This document shows, in pieces, positions 1 to 9,746 of a DNA stretch of 64,000 nucleotides (position 1 is the stretch's first letter; every line of letters starts with the position of its first letter). The translations under genes were made by a program, and so were the position numbers. Source of the DNA: Dyadobacter sp. 3J3 (GTDB taxonomy: Bacteria > Bacteroidota > Bacteroidia > Cytophagales > Spirosomataceae); NCBI RefSeq assembly GCF_009801115.1, contig NZ_VTOL01000008.1, positions 62,001 through 126,000 of the forward strand, in the 5' to 3' direction. The notes under the pieces were generated by a model. It searched no databases and was not told where the DNA came from. It worked only from the letters and a program-made list of their open reading frames with translations.

Positions 1-894
1 CGCATCTCCAATGGCGTAGATATCAGGTGAGCCAATCAATTGATTATAGGCATCCACCCAAAGCCTGTTGCCACGGCCATAGGCTTCCTGAGGGATTCCC
101 TCAATTTTTTGCCCTGTCACACCCGCAGCCCAAATTAAGTTAGAGCTGGCTATGCTTTCACCATCCGAAAACATTACCCAATCGTTCTGATAATCAGTTA
201 CGTGACAATTCAGTTTGACTTTGACTCCCATCTTGGTTAGGGCTTTGTAGGTATCCTGTTGAGATTTCGGGCTCATCGGTGAGAGCAGGGCTTTCCCACC
301 ATCAACCAGGTAAATTTCGGCGTTGATGTCTTCCAGCTCAGGATAATCTTTCTGAATGATACTGTTTTTCATTTCAGCAAACATCCCTGATATTTCTACA
401 CCGGTCGGGCCGCCACCAGCAACTACAATAGTGAGCAGTTTTGTTTTCTCCGCCCGATCGGTGGTGATTGAAGCCTGCTCGATGCGTTGCAGCAGTTTGT
501 TGCGCATATCCAATGCATCGTCCAGGGTTTTCATCGGGATCGCATTAGCCTGCACATTTTTCATATCAAAGAAATTAGTGACTGTCCCACAGGCAAATAT
601 CAGACAATCATATTCGAGCTCACCACTAGTTAGCAGGACTTTATATTGGTTGGGAAAAACCTTTACAAGTGTACCTAACCGGAAGTGAAAATTCTTGGTT
701 TTCCGCAAAAACATCCTGAACGGGTAACTGATGCTGGAAGCTTCCAGAAAGCAGGTGGCTACCTGATAGATCAGCGGCGAAAAAAAGTGATAGTTGTTTT
801 TGTCTACCAACGTAATTTCAAACCCAGTTTCGTTACTTAACTTTTTGGCGAGGTTGATGCCAGCGAAACCTCCACCGATGATTACGATTTTCAT
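1..894 (-). CDS. type II NADH dehydrogenase-like FAD oxidoreductase (3' end cut by window)
   Basis: The frame is open for exactly 298 codons from an ATG at 894 to the window edge, so the C-terminus is missing. The N-terminus has a Rossmann dinucleotide motif (IIGGGFAG) and a second one lies near residue 160 (VVAGGGPTG), with IYAIGDA at the truncated end, which usually contacts FAD. This two-nucleotide-domain layout is that of NDH-2 enzymes, which pass electrons from NADH to quinone at the inner membrane face without pumping protons. It starts 11 bases after the tetR gene at 906-1502 and may be the last gene of the efflux transcript. Other pyridine nucleotide-disulfide oxidoreductases remain possible because the C-terminal membrane anchor is not visible. 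Confidence 0.85.
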   Translation of the reverse strand, partial: MKIVIIGGGFAGINLAKKLSNETGFEITLVDKNNYHFFSPLIYQVATCFLEASSISYPFRMFLRKTKNFHFRLGTLVKVFPNQYKVLLTSGELEYDCLIFACGTVTNFFDMKNVQANAIPMKTLDDALDMRNKLLQRIEQASITTDRAEKTKLLTIVVAGGGPTGVEISGMFAEMKNSIIQKDYPELEDINAEIYLVDGGKALLSPMSPKSQQDTYKALTKMGVKVKLNCHVTDYQNDWVMFSDGESIASSNLIWAAGVTGQKIEGIPQEAYGRGNRLWVDAYNQLIGSPDIYAIGDA

Positions 895-905
895 ATAACT
901 GAATT

Positions 906-1502
906 TTAAATCTGCGAGGACATTTCTGGCTCCGTAATAATAATGCTTCTATCTTTTAAAATCCCCAGAAGAAAAAAATGCCCGATATAACGAAAGATTT
1001 GTTCCCTGTTTTCCTGTGGCAAACTTTTATCACTGATCGCATTCTGCATTTGCCAGCAGTAAAGATTAACCAGCATCCTGCTATCCATACTTCGTACGAA
1101 TACATTTTGATTTTTGCCCGACTGAATCACTTCCATCATTTTTGAGAGGAATTCCGTTTGGATAAAATGACTTAATAGCCGGAACGCGTTATGGTAGTAC
1201 TTTTTTAGACCATGGAAAAAGGGCGTTGAAAAGAGCTGCGCGATTTGCTGTGCACTTTTCAACAGATTCAGCATTTGTGTAAGAGGCTCCTGTTCTTTTA
1301 GTGCAGTGCCCAATAGCTGCCCACTTTTATCAATCAGACTTTCTACGACCGCCTCAATCAAAAGATCCTTGCTTTCAAAAAGCTGGTAAAGCGTTTTCTT
1401 TGAAATACCGCAGGCCGATGCAATATCCTGTGTCGACACAGCCTGCGTACCCATTTGGTTAAAGAGTACGCAGGCCGCGTTTATAATTTGTTGTCTTCTC
1501 AT
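906..1502 (-). CDS. TetR/AcrR family transcriptional regulator
   Basis: This 198-residue protein has the usual TetR N-terminal helix-turn-helix: INAACVLFNQMG, then STQDIASACGISKKTLYQLFESKDLL at residues 23-48. The C-terminal part is a helical ligand-binding domain without a recognisable subfamily. The ATG at 1502 places the HTH at the normal distance from the start. The gene begins 18 bases after the RND pump gene stop, so it is probably co-transcribed with the pump as a distal gene. It is one of two TetR genes that bracket the efflux genes. The operator-like repeats lie beside the other TetR, so the target of this one is not evident. Confidence 0.9.
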   Translation of the reverse strand: MRRQQIINAACVLFNQMGTQAVSTQDIASACGISKKTLYQLFESKDLLIEAVVESLIDKSGQLLGTALKEQEPLTQMLNLLKSAQQIAQLFSTPFFHGLKKYYHNAFRLLSHFIQTEFLSKMMEVIQSGKNQNVFVRSMDSRMLVNLYCWQMQNAISDKSLPQENREQIFRYIGHFFLLGILKDRSIIITEPEMSSQI

Positions 1503-1520
1503 AACACAAGACCCGATTTG

Positions 1521-4500
1521 TTAGTGAGCAACTGCAATCTTGCTAACCGTTTCTTCTTTTTTCGGAAACTTTTCCCGCCATTTATCTCCAATGCGGTCAA
1601 CACAGTAGTAGACAATCGGAACCAGAAAGACCGTCAGACAAAGGCTGGTTGAAAGACCTCCGATGATTACCCAGGCCAAACCATTTTTCCATTCACTCCC
1701 AGCCGTACCGCTCAGCGCTATCGGAAGCATACCGATCACCATCGCCAGAGTGGTCATCAAAATCGGGCGCAGCCTGGTAGTTCCGGCAGAGATCAACGCA
1801 GTCCAGGTGCTGTCACCATGTTCTTTTCGCTGATTCGCGAAATCAACAATTAAAATGGCATTTTTAGATACAAGACCCAGGAGCATGATCATTCCCAGAA
1901 TTGTAAAAATACTCATCGACGATTTTGTTAACGCCAGGATAAGAAATACCCCCAGAAACGCCACCGGAATGGCAAACAATACCACGAATGGATAAATAAA
2001 ATTGTTATAAAGTGCAACCATGACCAGGTACATCAAAAGAACAGCAGCAATGATAGCGACAGCCAATGAGCCAAAGGCATCGCCCTGGCGTTCTGCATCT
2101 CCACTCCACCGTATATCAATACCTGCCGGTAAAGGTTTCTGCACCAATGATGTTTTGATGCGCTCGACCAATACTCCTGATGTTAAACCCAAAACTCCGC
2201 TTTTCACTGTCACCGAAGTGCGTCTGTCTTTGCGTTCCAATACGCTTGGGCCACTTCCCTGGGTAACATTTGCGAATTGTGTAAGCTTGACAGATTTGCC
2301 CGAGTCATTAATGAAATTGATGTTTTTCACATCTTCGACATCGTGCTTGTTGAAATCATCGAACTTGACCCTGATGTCATATTCGTTGTTACCGAAACGG
2401 TATTTGGCATCATCGTTTCCAGCGTAAGCATTCTGGATGGCTGCGCCAACATTGTAAATGTTCAGTCCCAGCTGTCCCATTTTTTCGCGGTCAATGTTGA
2501 CTTCTACTTCCGGGTTTCCGGATTCTACGCTTAAACTTGTATTGATCGCTCCGGGCATAACGGCGATGCGTTTTTTCAGATCATTAGCCGCTTCCATCAA
2601 CTGCTGCGCATTTTCTCCATTCAAAACAATCTGGATCGGATCACCTCCATTCACCATGCTCACCATGCTTGGGCTTACCTTTACACCTGCAAAATGCCGT
2701 GCAATGTCCTGACTTTTATCAAGCATCAGTTTTTCTGTTGAAGTACTTCTTAGGGTTTTATCAATCAATGTAACGGTGAGTTCAGTTTTGTAATCAGAGC
2801 CGACACCCGCGACGATTGAAGAAGTACTGCTGCCGGCCACGTTACTGAAAACGGTAACCACATCGGGCTGTTTGCGCATGTAATTTTCAATTTGAAGACT
2901 GCGCAGGTTATTTTGTTTGACAGTCAGGTTTTTGTCAAATTCCATTGCAAGACGGAATTGGCCCTTATCACTCTGGGTCACAAATTCACTCCCGATCACA
3001 CCCATATTCATCACCACGCCGATCAAAATAAAAAGCGAAATCACAAAAGCGCCCATGATCATTTTGTGTTGTAAACTCCATTTCAAGGCACTGGTATACC
3101 AGCTTGTCAACCCTTCAAGCAATTTTTCAAACCATATCAGTGGCTTGTGAAGCCATTTTTTGTTATCCAGAATCGTGATTTTCCCGAAACGGGAAGAAAG
3201 CCAGGGAGTAAGCGTGTAACATACAAATAAACTCATCAGCGTAGCAACGACAATAGTAAGTGAATACTGGCGAAGCACAGAACCTATCGTGTTTTGGATC
3301 AGGCATAACGGCCCGAACACTACGACGTCAACCATGGTGATGGCCATTGCCGAAAAGCCGATCTCATTTCGTCCGTCCAGTGCAGCCGTCCGCTTGTCTT
3401 TGCCCATGTGCAGGTGCCTGTGGATGTTTTCGAGCACCACAATGCTGTCATCGACCAAAATACCGATTACCAGCGAAAGTGCTAAAAGTGTCATCAAATT
3501 CAATGTAAAGCCAAAAAAATACATGGCGATAAACGTCGAGATCAAAGAAGTTGGTATAGCGACAAGTACAATCAGCGAATCTCGTATACTGTGTAGAAAA
3601 AGCAGCATGATGGCCGATACGAGCAGGACGGCAATGACCAGATCATGTACCACGCCATCAGCTGCGTCCAGGGTATAATCTGCTGCATCGTCGGCGATGA
3701 TAAATTTGACACCTTCCTTCTGATATTTTTTCTCAATGTTCACGATTTTTTTCTTTACCTCGGCACTGATGGCTACGGCATTGGCGTCTCCCTGCTTTTT
3801 TATCAGTATACCAATTCCGTTCAACCCATTGTAGCGAAAAATGGAAGCCGGATCTTTTGTCACGTCAGAAACGGTGGCAATCTCACTGAGTTTTACCGGA
3901 CTTCCCGCCACAGGAAGCGAAACGGTCAGGTCGTTTAACTGGTCAATTGATGTAAATTTTCCGGTTAGACGCACTGTCATTTGTCCATCCGTTTCCGATT
4001 TTACTTTCCCAGCCGGAAATTCAACATTGGCGTTATTGATTGCCTGAGTCACATTCAGAATTGAGATCCCATAGTAATCCAGTTTATCCTTCTTTACGTT
4101 CACCTGAATTTCCCGCTCCTGACCGCCGATAAGCGTGATTTCACCAACGCCGGAAATCTGCTGAAGCTGGGGATTAATCTCATTTTTCATGACATCATAA
4201 AATGCAGCATTGGTCAGTTTTGAGGTGGTAGCAAGCTGCATGATTGGAGAATCACTTGGCGTGATTTTGGAAATGCTCGGTGTTTTCACCTCGCTGGGCA
4301 TATCCCCCAAAATATTATTGATCTTGCGTTGCACTTCCTGTTCTTTGTCGCTGATTTTACTACCCACAGTGAATTCGGCCGTGATAATTGAATTACTTTC
4401 CAGCGATTGTGAAGAAACAGTTTTTATCCCATCTACACTACTGAGGACATCTTCAATTTTTTTGGTTACGGTCTGTTCTACATTGACAGGAGCAGCACCG

Positions 4501-4655
4501 GGATACCGGGTTATGATGACCAGTGCCGGCTGGCTCATATCCGGCAGCAGTTCATAGCTGAGTTTGCCGTAGCAAAACAGCCCGCCTCCAATAAGGACCG
4601 TAAAAATTACGATGATCAATGAAGGACGTTTGATTGAAATTTCTGTTAATGACAT
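1521..4655 (-). CDS. RND efflux pump permease, HAE1 type
   Basis: About 1044 residues, the normal size of an inner-membrane RND pump. The N-terminus (MSLTEISIKRPSLIIVIF) leads into the first membrane helix; two large periplasmic loops follow, each flanked by helix blocks, and the region LALSLVIGILVDDSIVVLENIHRHL carries the paired acidic residues of the proton relay in helix TM4. I chose the ATG at 4655 because the frame upstream offers only a TTG at 4688 and the family normally starts directly before TM1. It works with the adaptor and TolC genes immediately upstream as a tripartite exporter driven by proton influx. The substrate cannot be told from sequence. Confidence 0.95.
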   Translation of the reverse strand: MSLTEISIKRPSLIIVIFTVLIGGGLFCYGKLSYELLPDMSQPALVIITRYPGAAPVNVEQTVTKKIEDVLSSVDGIKTVSSQSLESNSIITAEFTVGSKISDKEQEVQRKINNILGDMPSEVKTPSISKITPSDSPIMQLATTSKLTNAAFYDVMKNEINPQLQQISGVGEITLIGGQEREIQVNVKKDKLDYYGISILNVTQAINNANVEFPAGKVKSETDGQMTVRLTGKFTSIDQLNDLTVSLPVAGSPVKLSEIATVSDVTKDPASIFRYNGLNGIGILIKKQGDANAVAISAEVKKKIVNIEKKYQKEGVKFIIADDAADYTLDAADGVVHDLVIAVLLVSAIMLLFLHSIRDSLIVLVAIPTSLISTFIAMYFFGFTLNLMTLLALSLVIGILVDDSIVVLENIHRHLHMGKDKRTAALDGRNEIGFSAMAITMVDVVVFGPLCLIQNTIGSVLRQYSLTIVVATLMSLFVCYTLTPWLSSRFGKITILDNKKWLHKPLIWFEKLLEGLTSWYTSALKWSLQHKMIMGAFVISLFILIGVVMNMGVIGSEFVTQSDKGQFRLAMEFDKNLTVKQNNLRSLQIENYMRKQPDVVTVFSNVAGSSTSSIVAGVGSDYKTELTVTLIDKTLRSTSTEKLMLDKSQDIARHFAGVKVSPSMVSMVNGGDPIQIVLNGENAQQLMEAANDLKKRIAVMPGAINTSLSVESGNPEVEVNIDREKMGQLGLNIYNVGAAIQNAYAGNDDAKYRFGNNEYDIRVKFDDFNKHDVEDVKNINFINDSGKSVKLTQFANVTQGSGPSVLERKDRRTSVTVKSGVLGLTSGVLVERIKTSLVQKPLPAGIDIRWSGDAERQGDAFGSLAVAIIAAVLLMYLVMVALYNNFIYPFVVLFAIPVAFLGVFLILALTKSSMSIFTILGMIMLLGLVSKNAILIVDFANQRKEHGDSTWTALISAGTTRLRPILMTTLAMVIGMLPIALSGTAGSEWKNGLAWVIIGGLSTSLCLTVFLVPIVYYCVDRIGDKWREKFPKKEETVSKIAVAH

Positions 4656-4719
4656 TTTTCTATCGTTTATTGACTTTATAGAATTCAAATTTGATCACCA
4701 CACGAGGCTGTGTCTCCCG

Positions 4720-5775
4720 TTATTTTCCTATGGTTACTTTCGAACCATTCGTTAGATTAACCAGACCTCCTGACACTACAAGCTCGCCCGGTTTCAGCCC
4801 CTGGATTACCTCGATACGCGTTTCGTTACCGCTACCAAGTTCAATGTCAGTAAGTTTTGCAACTCCGTTTTCCAGCACATAAACCTGCGGTTTAATGGAT
4901 GACCCTATCAGCGCAGACCTCGGAATAGTGAGTGCACTGGCAGAAACATTATGGTCTAATGAAACGCTTCCGTACATACCTGATTTCAATGCTGATTTGC
5001 CATTGGCAACCAGTATTTTGACGGTAAAATTGTGTGCGGCATCTGCCTTGGCAGCGACCATATCCACTTTCCCTGTAAAAGAAGTACCCGGATACACATC
5101 CGAGGTAACGTTAATGACTTGCCCGTTATGGAACTGCGAAATGTTTTTTTCAGGCACGTTGATCTCTAACTTCAAGGCACTGATATCGGTTAGTGTTGCC
5201 ATTTGCGCGCCCGGCGAAACGATAGCGCCAAGGTCAAAGTTTCGGCTGGTAACAATGCCGCTGAATGGAGCTAAAATGGTGTATTGACTGATCTGTTTTC
5301 TGAGTTCTTCGATCTGGGCATTTGTTGTAATGATATCAGTTTTCGCATTATCCATTTGCAGACTTGTGACACCGGATGGTGCCTGTTCGTAACGTGCCAA
5401 TGTGCCGGCAGCCTTGTCATAACTTGCCTGCGCCGAATGAAGCTGCGCCTGAAGTAATCCATTATCTAGCTGTGCGATAATGCTTCCTGATCTGACAAAA
5501 TCACCCTCCTGAACGTTAACCTTGATGACTTTCCCGGATGTTTCCGAGCCAATAGTAACTTCCCTGTTTGGGCTAAACGAGCCCGTGAACGATGTATTTT
5601 GTTCAAAGGCTCCTGCCTCTACGGTATCTACCTGTACCAAAACTGCTGTGTTGACATCCGGATGATATACCTTTGCCTCCACTTCTTTTTTATTGTTGGT
5701 CAGCGTGAAAGCCACCAGGGCAACCAGACAACCTGCCACAACAACAGTAAGGATGATTTTCGTCGTTCTGTTCAT
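4720..5775 (-). CDS. RND efflux periplasmic adaptor (membrane fusion protein)
   Basis: About 351 residues. An N-terminal membrane anchor (residues 5-26) is followed by the first half of a lipoyl-like domain (SETSGKVIKVNVQEGDFVRSG), a short helical hairpin (about residues 90-150), the second lipoyl half (ILAPFSGIVTSRN), a beta-barrel region and a C-terminal membrane-proximal domain. This is the HlyD/AcrA-type adaptor that couples the RND pump to TolC. The ATG at 5775 was preferred to a TTG at 5814 because it gives a standard signal-anchor start. It lies between tolC and the pump gene in one leftward operon (65-bp gap to the pump ATG). Confidence 0.93.
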   Translation of the reverse strand: MNRTTKIILTVVVAGCLVALVAFTLTNNKKEVEAKVYHPDVNTAVLVQVDTVEAGAFEQNTSFTGSFSPNREVTIGSETSGKVIKVNVQEGDFVRSGSIIAQLDNGLLQAQLHSAQASYDKAAGTLARYEQAPSGVTSLQMDNAKTDIITTNAQIEELRKQISQYTILAPFSGIVTSRNFDLGAIVSPGAQMATLTDISALKLEINVPEKNISQFHNGQVINVTSDVYPGTSFTGKVDMVAAKADAAHNFTVKILVANGKSALKSGMYGSVSLDHNVSASALTIPRSALIGSSIKPQVYVLENGVAKLTDIELGSGNETRIEVIQGLKPGELVVSGGLVNLTNGSKVTIGK

Positions 5776-5837
5776 TTTATTATTGGGAATGGTTTGTATT
5801 TTGGAAAATTTCAATTTTAAATAAGTTTGGATACCTC

Positions 5838-7169
5838 TTACGGAAGTAAAGTGCCCTGGGCCTTTTTGAGATTTAGCTCTGCTTGTTTGATGTTGATAAT
5901 CGCTGTCACAAAATTGTTTTGCGCAGTTTGCAGATCTGTTGTCGTATTAATCACATCACTTACTTTTACCAGGCCACTTTTGTACTGCTGGTTTATATCT
6001 ACCATGACTTTCTTTGCAAGTGCCAGGTTCCTTATTTGGTTTTGATAAGTGATTAGATTGCTGCGAATATCTGCATTGGCGTCTGCGACATCTTTCTCAC
6101 TTTGCTGAATAGTTTGCTCTGCCTGCACATCGTACTTCTTAATTTCAATCTGTTTCTGACGCGCCCGGTATTTGATACTGAACCCATCAAAAATCGGATG
6201 ACTGAACTTGATGCCAACAGCGGAGGACTGATAAAACTTGTCATTTATATTTTTGAAAGGGTTGGCATTCACGTAATACCCCGAAAGCCCGGAGTTGGCA
6301 TAAAGCGAAATGGTCGGCAGAAAGCCCGATCTGATATTTTTGTATTGCAGCTCAGCCACTCTTCGGTTCTGCATCACTTGCAAATAATTCGTCTTTTGCA
6401 TGGCGTTAAAATCTATAGCAGTTGCAGCCGTCAACTCGCTCTCGCCAAAGCTGTCCACAACCAAAGGCTCGCTTAGCGGGATATTCATCAGAATTTTTAA
6501 AGCATTGTAATACTTTTCCTTGCTATTCTGCATTCCTTCAAGATTAGCCTTGCTGTTGTCGCGTGTAACAGTCAGACGGTCTACATCTGTTTGTGTTGCA
6601 AGTCCTGCTCTTAATTGTTCGGTGGTACTGCTCAGTAATGCTTCGGTATTGCTTAGGCTTTGACTGGTCAGTTCCTCCTGTTTCAAAAGTGACTGGATGT
6701 TGTAGTAAGCAGCCGCAACATTATATACAAGATCTTCCTGACTGCTTCTGATCTGAAGCTGGTTTCCGTTTACAAGAATTTTTGCGGCCTTCAATGCAAT
6801 GATTGCCGACGGGTTGTATATATTTTGCGTCAGTTCGGCAGTGACAGATTTCGTCTGTGCAACCCCAAGACGTGCCGCAGTATACGTTCCGGCTGGTCCA
6901 CCAAAAGTTTCTGCCGGTATCACCGTCGCCTGTACCTGCGGAGCGTACTGGTAAGAGCCTTTTGCACTGATATTGGGAAGTAAAGAGCTGTAAGCCTCAC
7001 CAATGGATGCATTGGTTTTATCCAGGTCAAGCGCGTCTGCTTTAAGTTGAAGACTTTGTTTCAATGCAATTTCGGTACACTGTTGAAGCGTATAAGTCTG
7101 CTGTGCGCTAGCGATACTGGGCATGACTAAAATGTATGCGACAGCGATATTTACCAATTGTTTTATCAT
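5838..7169 (-). CDS. TolC family outer membrane efflux protein
   Basis: 443 residues starting with a signal peptide (MIKQLVNIAVAYILVMPSIASA) and then two OEP repeats of about 190 residues each, rich in long amphipathic helices (NTEALLSSTTEQLRAGLATQTDVD in the first half; MVDINQQYKSGLVKVSDVIN in the second). Each repeat has the typical LxxGxxxxxDV pattern at a helix end. It would form the outer-membrane channel of the tripartite exporter. It is the first structural gene of the pump operon, and two copies of the TetR operator-like repeat lie in the 154 bases upstream. Confidence 0.93.
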   Translation of the reverse strand: MIKQLVNIAVAYILVMPSIASAQQTYTLQQCTEIALKQSLQLKADALDLDKTNASIGEAYSSLLPNISAKGSYQYAPQVQATVIPAETFGGPAGTYTAARLGVAQTKSVTAELTQNIYNPSAIIALKAAKILVNGNQLQIRSSQEDLVYNVAAAYYNIQSLLKQEELTSQSLSNTEALLSSTTEQLRAGLATQTDVDRLTVTRDNSKANLEGMQNSKEKYYNALKILMNIPLSEPLVVDSFGESELTAATAIDFNAMQKTNYLQVMQNRRVAELQYKNIRSGFLPTISLYANSGLSGYYVNANPFKNINDKFYQSSAVGIKFSHPIFDGFSIKYRARQKQIEIKKYDVQAEQTIQQSEKDVADANADIRSNLITYQNQIRNLALAKKVMVDINQQYKSGLVKVSDVINTTTDLQTAQNNFVTAIINIKQAELNLKKAQGTLLP

Positions 7170-7190
7170 GACTTTTTTGTTTGATTTTTA

Positions 7191-7312
7191 ATTTAGACTT
7201 TTTTGTCGAATTGGTATTACAGTAATCCGGCTTAACGGAAAATTAAAATTGATTTACAGGGATTTAACTAATAGTAAATATTGATATTTTTGTTCGACAT
7301 TTTTGTCGATAT
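7191..7312. promoter_or_regulatory. putative TetR operators before tolC
   Basis: Two related inverted repeats sit between the upstream tetR stop and the tolC ATG. The better one (7291-7312) has arms TGTTCGACA and TGTCGATAT around TTTT, with TCGACA/TGTCGA perfectly paired. The second (7191-7212) keeps one good half, TGTCGAA. The same motif occurs directly before the tetR gene at 7945-7966, so these are probably operators of that regulator, not a terminator. Confidence 0.55.
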
Positions 7313-7323
7313 CAAGGCAAATT

Positions 7324-7941
7324 TTAAGGTTTGAACGCGGTTTCCAAAAAATTAAGCACGTAGACTTTGCGATCACGCAGCAAATTAAGGTAGGCCTCAT
7401 CCGAAAGCTCCAATATAGACTTGAACATGGCCATCCCTGCAAAAGGAAACATGCATACTGACAAGAGCGTAACAAAAATCTGCTTAGGATCTCCAACAAT
7501 TTCACCTGCTGCCACAGCTTTTTCAATAGCAGAAGTAAGTACGTTTGCCGGATCCTCCATAGCAGTGGCACTTTTAATGATTTCTTTTAAGATACCTGTG
7601 TTGTTATTAAACTCATTCAGCATGAAAATGTCAATTTCCGGATTCTCAATGGCGCTGTCCATGTAGTTAGTTGCGAAAAACTGCATACGCTCCGTAATGG
7701 TCATATCAGTATCGTGACTTTGGATAATCCTTTTGGTGACCTCTGCAAAAAACTCTTTCCACACTTCCGAAAACAGTTTTTCCTTGCTTCGAAAATAATA
7801 ATGAAGGGCAGTACGTCCTATGCCAGCTTCATCAGCAATTTCCTGCAGCCTTGCACCTGCAAGTCCCTTTTTTAAAAACACTTTTTTTGCAGCGTTCTTA
7901 ATCAATGTCTCTGTGTCGATACTTACTTCGTGGTGCAACAT
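7324..7941 (-). CDS. TetR/AcrR family regulator of the efflux operon
   Basis: 205 residues from the ATG at 7941; a longer frame reaches 8007 but would read through the operator-like repeat at 7945-7966, and the TetR HTH needs only a short leader. The HTH lies at about residues 12-55 (LIKNAAKKVFLKKGLAGARLQEIADEAG then IGRTALHYYFRSKEKLF). The C-terminal ligand domain has no clear subfamily. The gene is first in the leftward cluster and an inverted repeat overlaps its 5' leader; variants of the repeat recur before tolC. This implies autoregulation and control of the pump. Confidence 0.9.
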   Translation of the reverse strand: MLHHEVSIDTETLIKNAAKKVFLKKGLAGARLQEIADEAGIGRTALHYYFRSKEKLFSEVWKEFFAEVTKRIIQSHDTDMTITERMQFFATNYMDSAIENPEIDIFMLNEFNNNTGILKEIIKSATAMEDPANVLTSAIEKAVAAGEIVGDPKQIFVTLLSVCMFPFAGMAMFKSILELSDEAYLNLLRDRKVYVLNFLETAFKP

Positions 7942-7944
7942 ATT

Positions 7945-7966
7945 TGTTTGACATTTTTGTCGAACA
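7945..7966. promoter_or_regulatory. putative TetR operator before tetR
   Basis: Arms TGTTTGACA and TGTCGAACA flank TTTT and pair with one mismatch. It lies 4 bases before the chosen tetR ATG, in the position of an autoregulatory operator, and matches the motif at 7291-7312. Confidence 0.6.
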
Positions 7967-8007
7967 CAAAGGTGATTTAAATTTTTGACTTCTCCAAATT
8001 TTGTCAA

Positions 8008-8332
8008 AATAAAGTTGGGTCCTGAGAAAATAAAATATCAAGGTGTTTAAAATCAGCAACTTGTTCAGTTCTTCTCATAAAACGTTAAGATCAATTTTTT
8101 GCAGATATCAACTGAAGACTTCTATCGTATTCAAAAGAAAAAACTGGAAAGTTGTGCAGATACTGCTTACTCAATTCCAGAACATCGCTGGCCATCGGCC
8201 GGGAATTCATTTTACCAGTGTAGAAGGTGGAGTAGTAAATGGTGATGGTGATGACCCATTAATTATCACGCAAAAGTCAGTACCAAAAAGCAATACAGAC
8301 TTTTCCAAAAAAATCCTCCGTCCAAACACTTA
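8008..8332. other. 325-bp stretch without a supportable gene
   Basis: A rightward reading frame covers 8043-8408, but its composition is not protein-like and it runs into the next gene out of frame. The frame of the split gene is open from 8255 without an ATG. I see no tRNA, hairpin or repeat here. It may be the left edge of the decayed element, but no copy of the 14-bp attachment core was found between 8000 and 10900. Confidence 0.4.
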
Positions 8333-9608
8333 TTGTCTAGTAAAGAAGTCATATTTCAAAGCGAAACCTTGGTTAAGCAGTTTTTGGTTTCCGGTCTCAT
8401 GTCGATGACAAGAATTCAGCCTAATGGCAATCCAATGCTCAACGAACAGGTCTGGCCCAAGTTTTTTTCAAAGCCATGCAATGAACTGGTTAAAAGCGAT
8501 TTTAGGGACAACTCCGATTTCACATTTTTTGTATCAGGCAAAGCTCAGGGGCACTTTCTGAGTGACAGTCCCGCTTGGGCAGACATTTCTGATCGCCTGA
8601 GTGACACTTCAGCTGTGGATAGAATCGCAGGGCTACTGCTCGATGATCAAAAAGAAAGAGGTGAAACAGAATTTTATTACTACACATTTAAAAAAGATGT
8701 CAATGATCTTCAAAATGTAATTGAGCGGAATTTGGTTCGGTTTTATGCATATGGAAAGGTAACAGTACTTGCATCTGAGGGGATCGAGTATTCCGGAAAA
8801 GCCTATTTTATGAAAAGTACATTAAGACTGTCTTTGGTGAATCAACTTGGCGGTTTTCTCGAAGTATTTCTCAAATTAAACGGAGATAAATCTAGTATGC
8901 AACGTCCTGATATATTATATGGAGCGTCATTGTGGCATTCAGATGATCGAATACAGGCTAAAACCGTGGTTTTGTCCAGATCCGGAGTCAGTAAATTTGA
9001 CCCTAAGGCCAATTTTTTTTGGATTTGATGAAGAAAAACACTTTAAAGATCTAAAGGCAGAGGATGTCTTAACGGGAGGTTTGATCAGCTACATTCGAGG
9101 TCAGTACAACAGATTTTTGCACTCACCAAAAGAGCCTTTGCCAAATCTATTTCGTCCTCGGGATAAAACATCTAGGCAGTTTCATTTTTTTATAGCTTGT
9201 TTTTATGGCTATGGTTTAAACTTGCATCTGGGTGAAAAACCCTATATAGATGATGAGGAGTTCCAAATCATCCAGGGCCACATCAAAAATGCATTTATTC
9301 ATGGTTACAGTGTACGCTTCGCAGGACTTGAAAATTCAAAAAATATTGATTTGAAAAGCCCAGCTTCTATTAGAAAAGCCTATTTAAATCAATTTTCCCC
9401 TCAGGAATCGCAAAATGGTAAAAGAGACCAACTTGCAAAAAGTGCTATCAAAAAGATCATTTCCCAAATTCAGGAAATTGCAGAGGAGCAGGAATTTTTG
9501 GTTTCTGCTTTTAACTCGGGTGGACCTCTGGCTAACGAGGAGTTGTACGGTTATGCCAGCTTATTATGGCCAAGTTTACTGCCCAAACGGGACGAAACTG
9601 AATCCTAA
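8333..9608 (+). pseudogene. hypothetical protein gene split by a frameshift at a T8 run
   Basis: Two overlapping frames together read as one protein of about 420 residues. The first (from a TTG at 8333 or the ATG at 8399) ends at 9028 just past eight T at 9013-9020. Removing one T joins it smoothly (KANFF to GFDEEKHF) to the second frame, which runs to 9608. I do not recognise the family: there is no signal peptide, no membrane helix, and a mixed alpha/beta, charged composition. It lies among other broken genes left of the island. A sequencing error in the homopolymer, phase variation and real decay would all look the same here. Confidence 0.6.
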
Positions 9609-9746
9609 CCGGTACATAGTGATATATACATCAGTCAGTATTACATTTTTAATAGTGCCCGGTTTAATTATCAGGCTTGTATGCGTTTATTTGTATACTG
9701 ATATTCACGCATTTGAAGCCTCCCCTAGGTTTTGAGTGAGAAAAAA

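Noticed and set aside
4656..4688. Longer TTG-started N-terminus for the RND pump
   Set aside because: The extra 11 residues are not typical for the family, and the ATG at 4655 gives the usual cytosolic start before TM1.
8043..8408. Rightward reading frame of 121 codons
   Set aside because: Composition is not protein-like, there is no family resemblance and it overlaps the better-supported split gene out of frame.
9013..9020. Programmed ribosomal frameshift at the T run
   Set aside because: No stimulatory structure or internal ribosome site is visible and the gene lies among clear pseudogenes; an ordinary indel is simpler.
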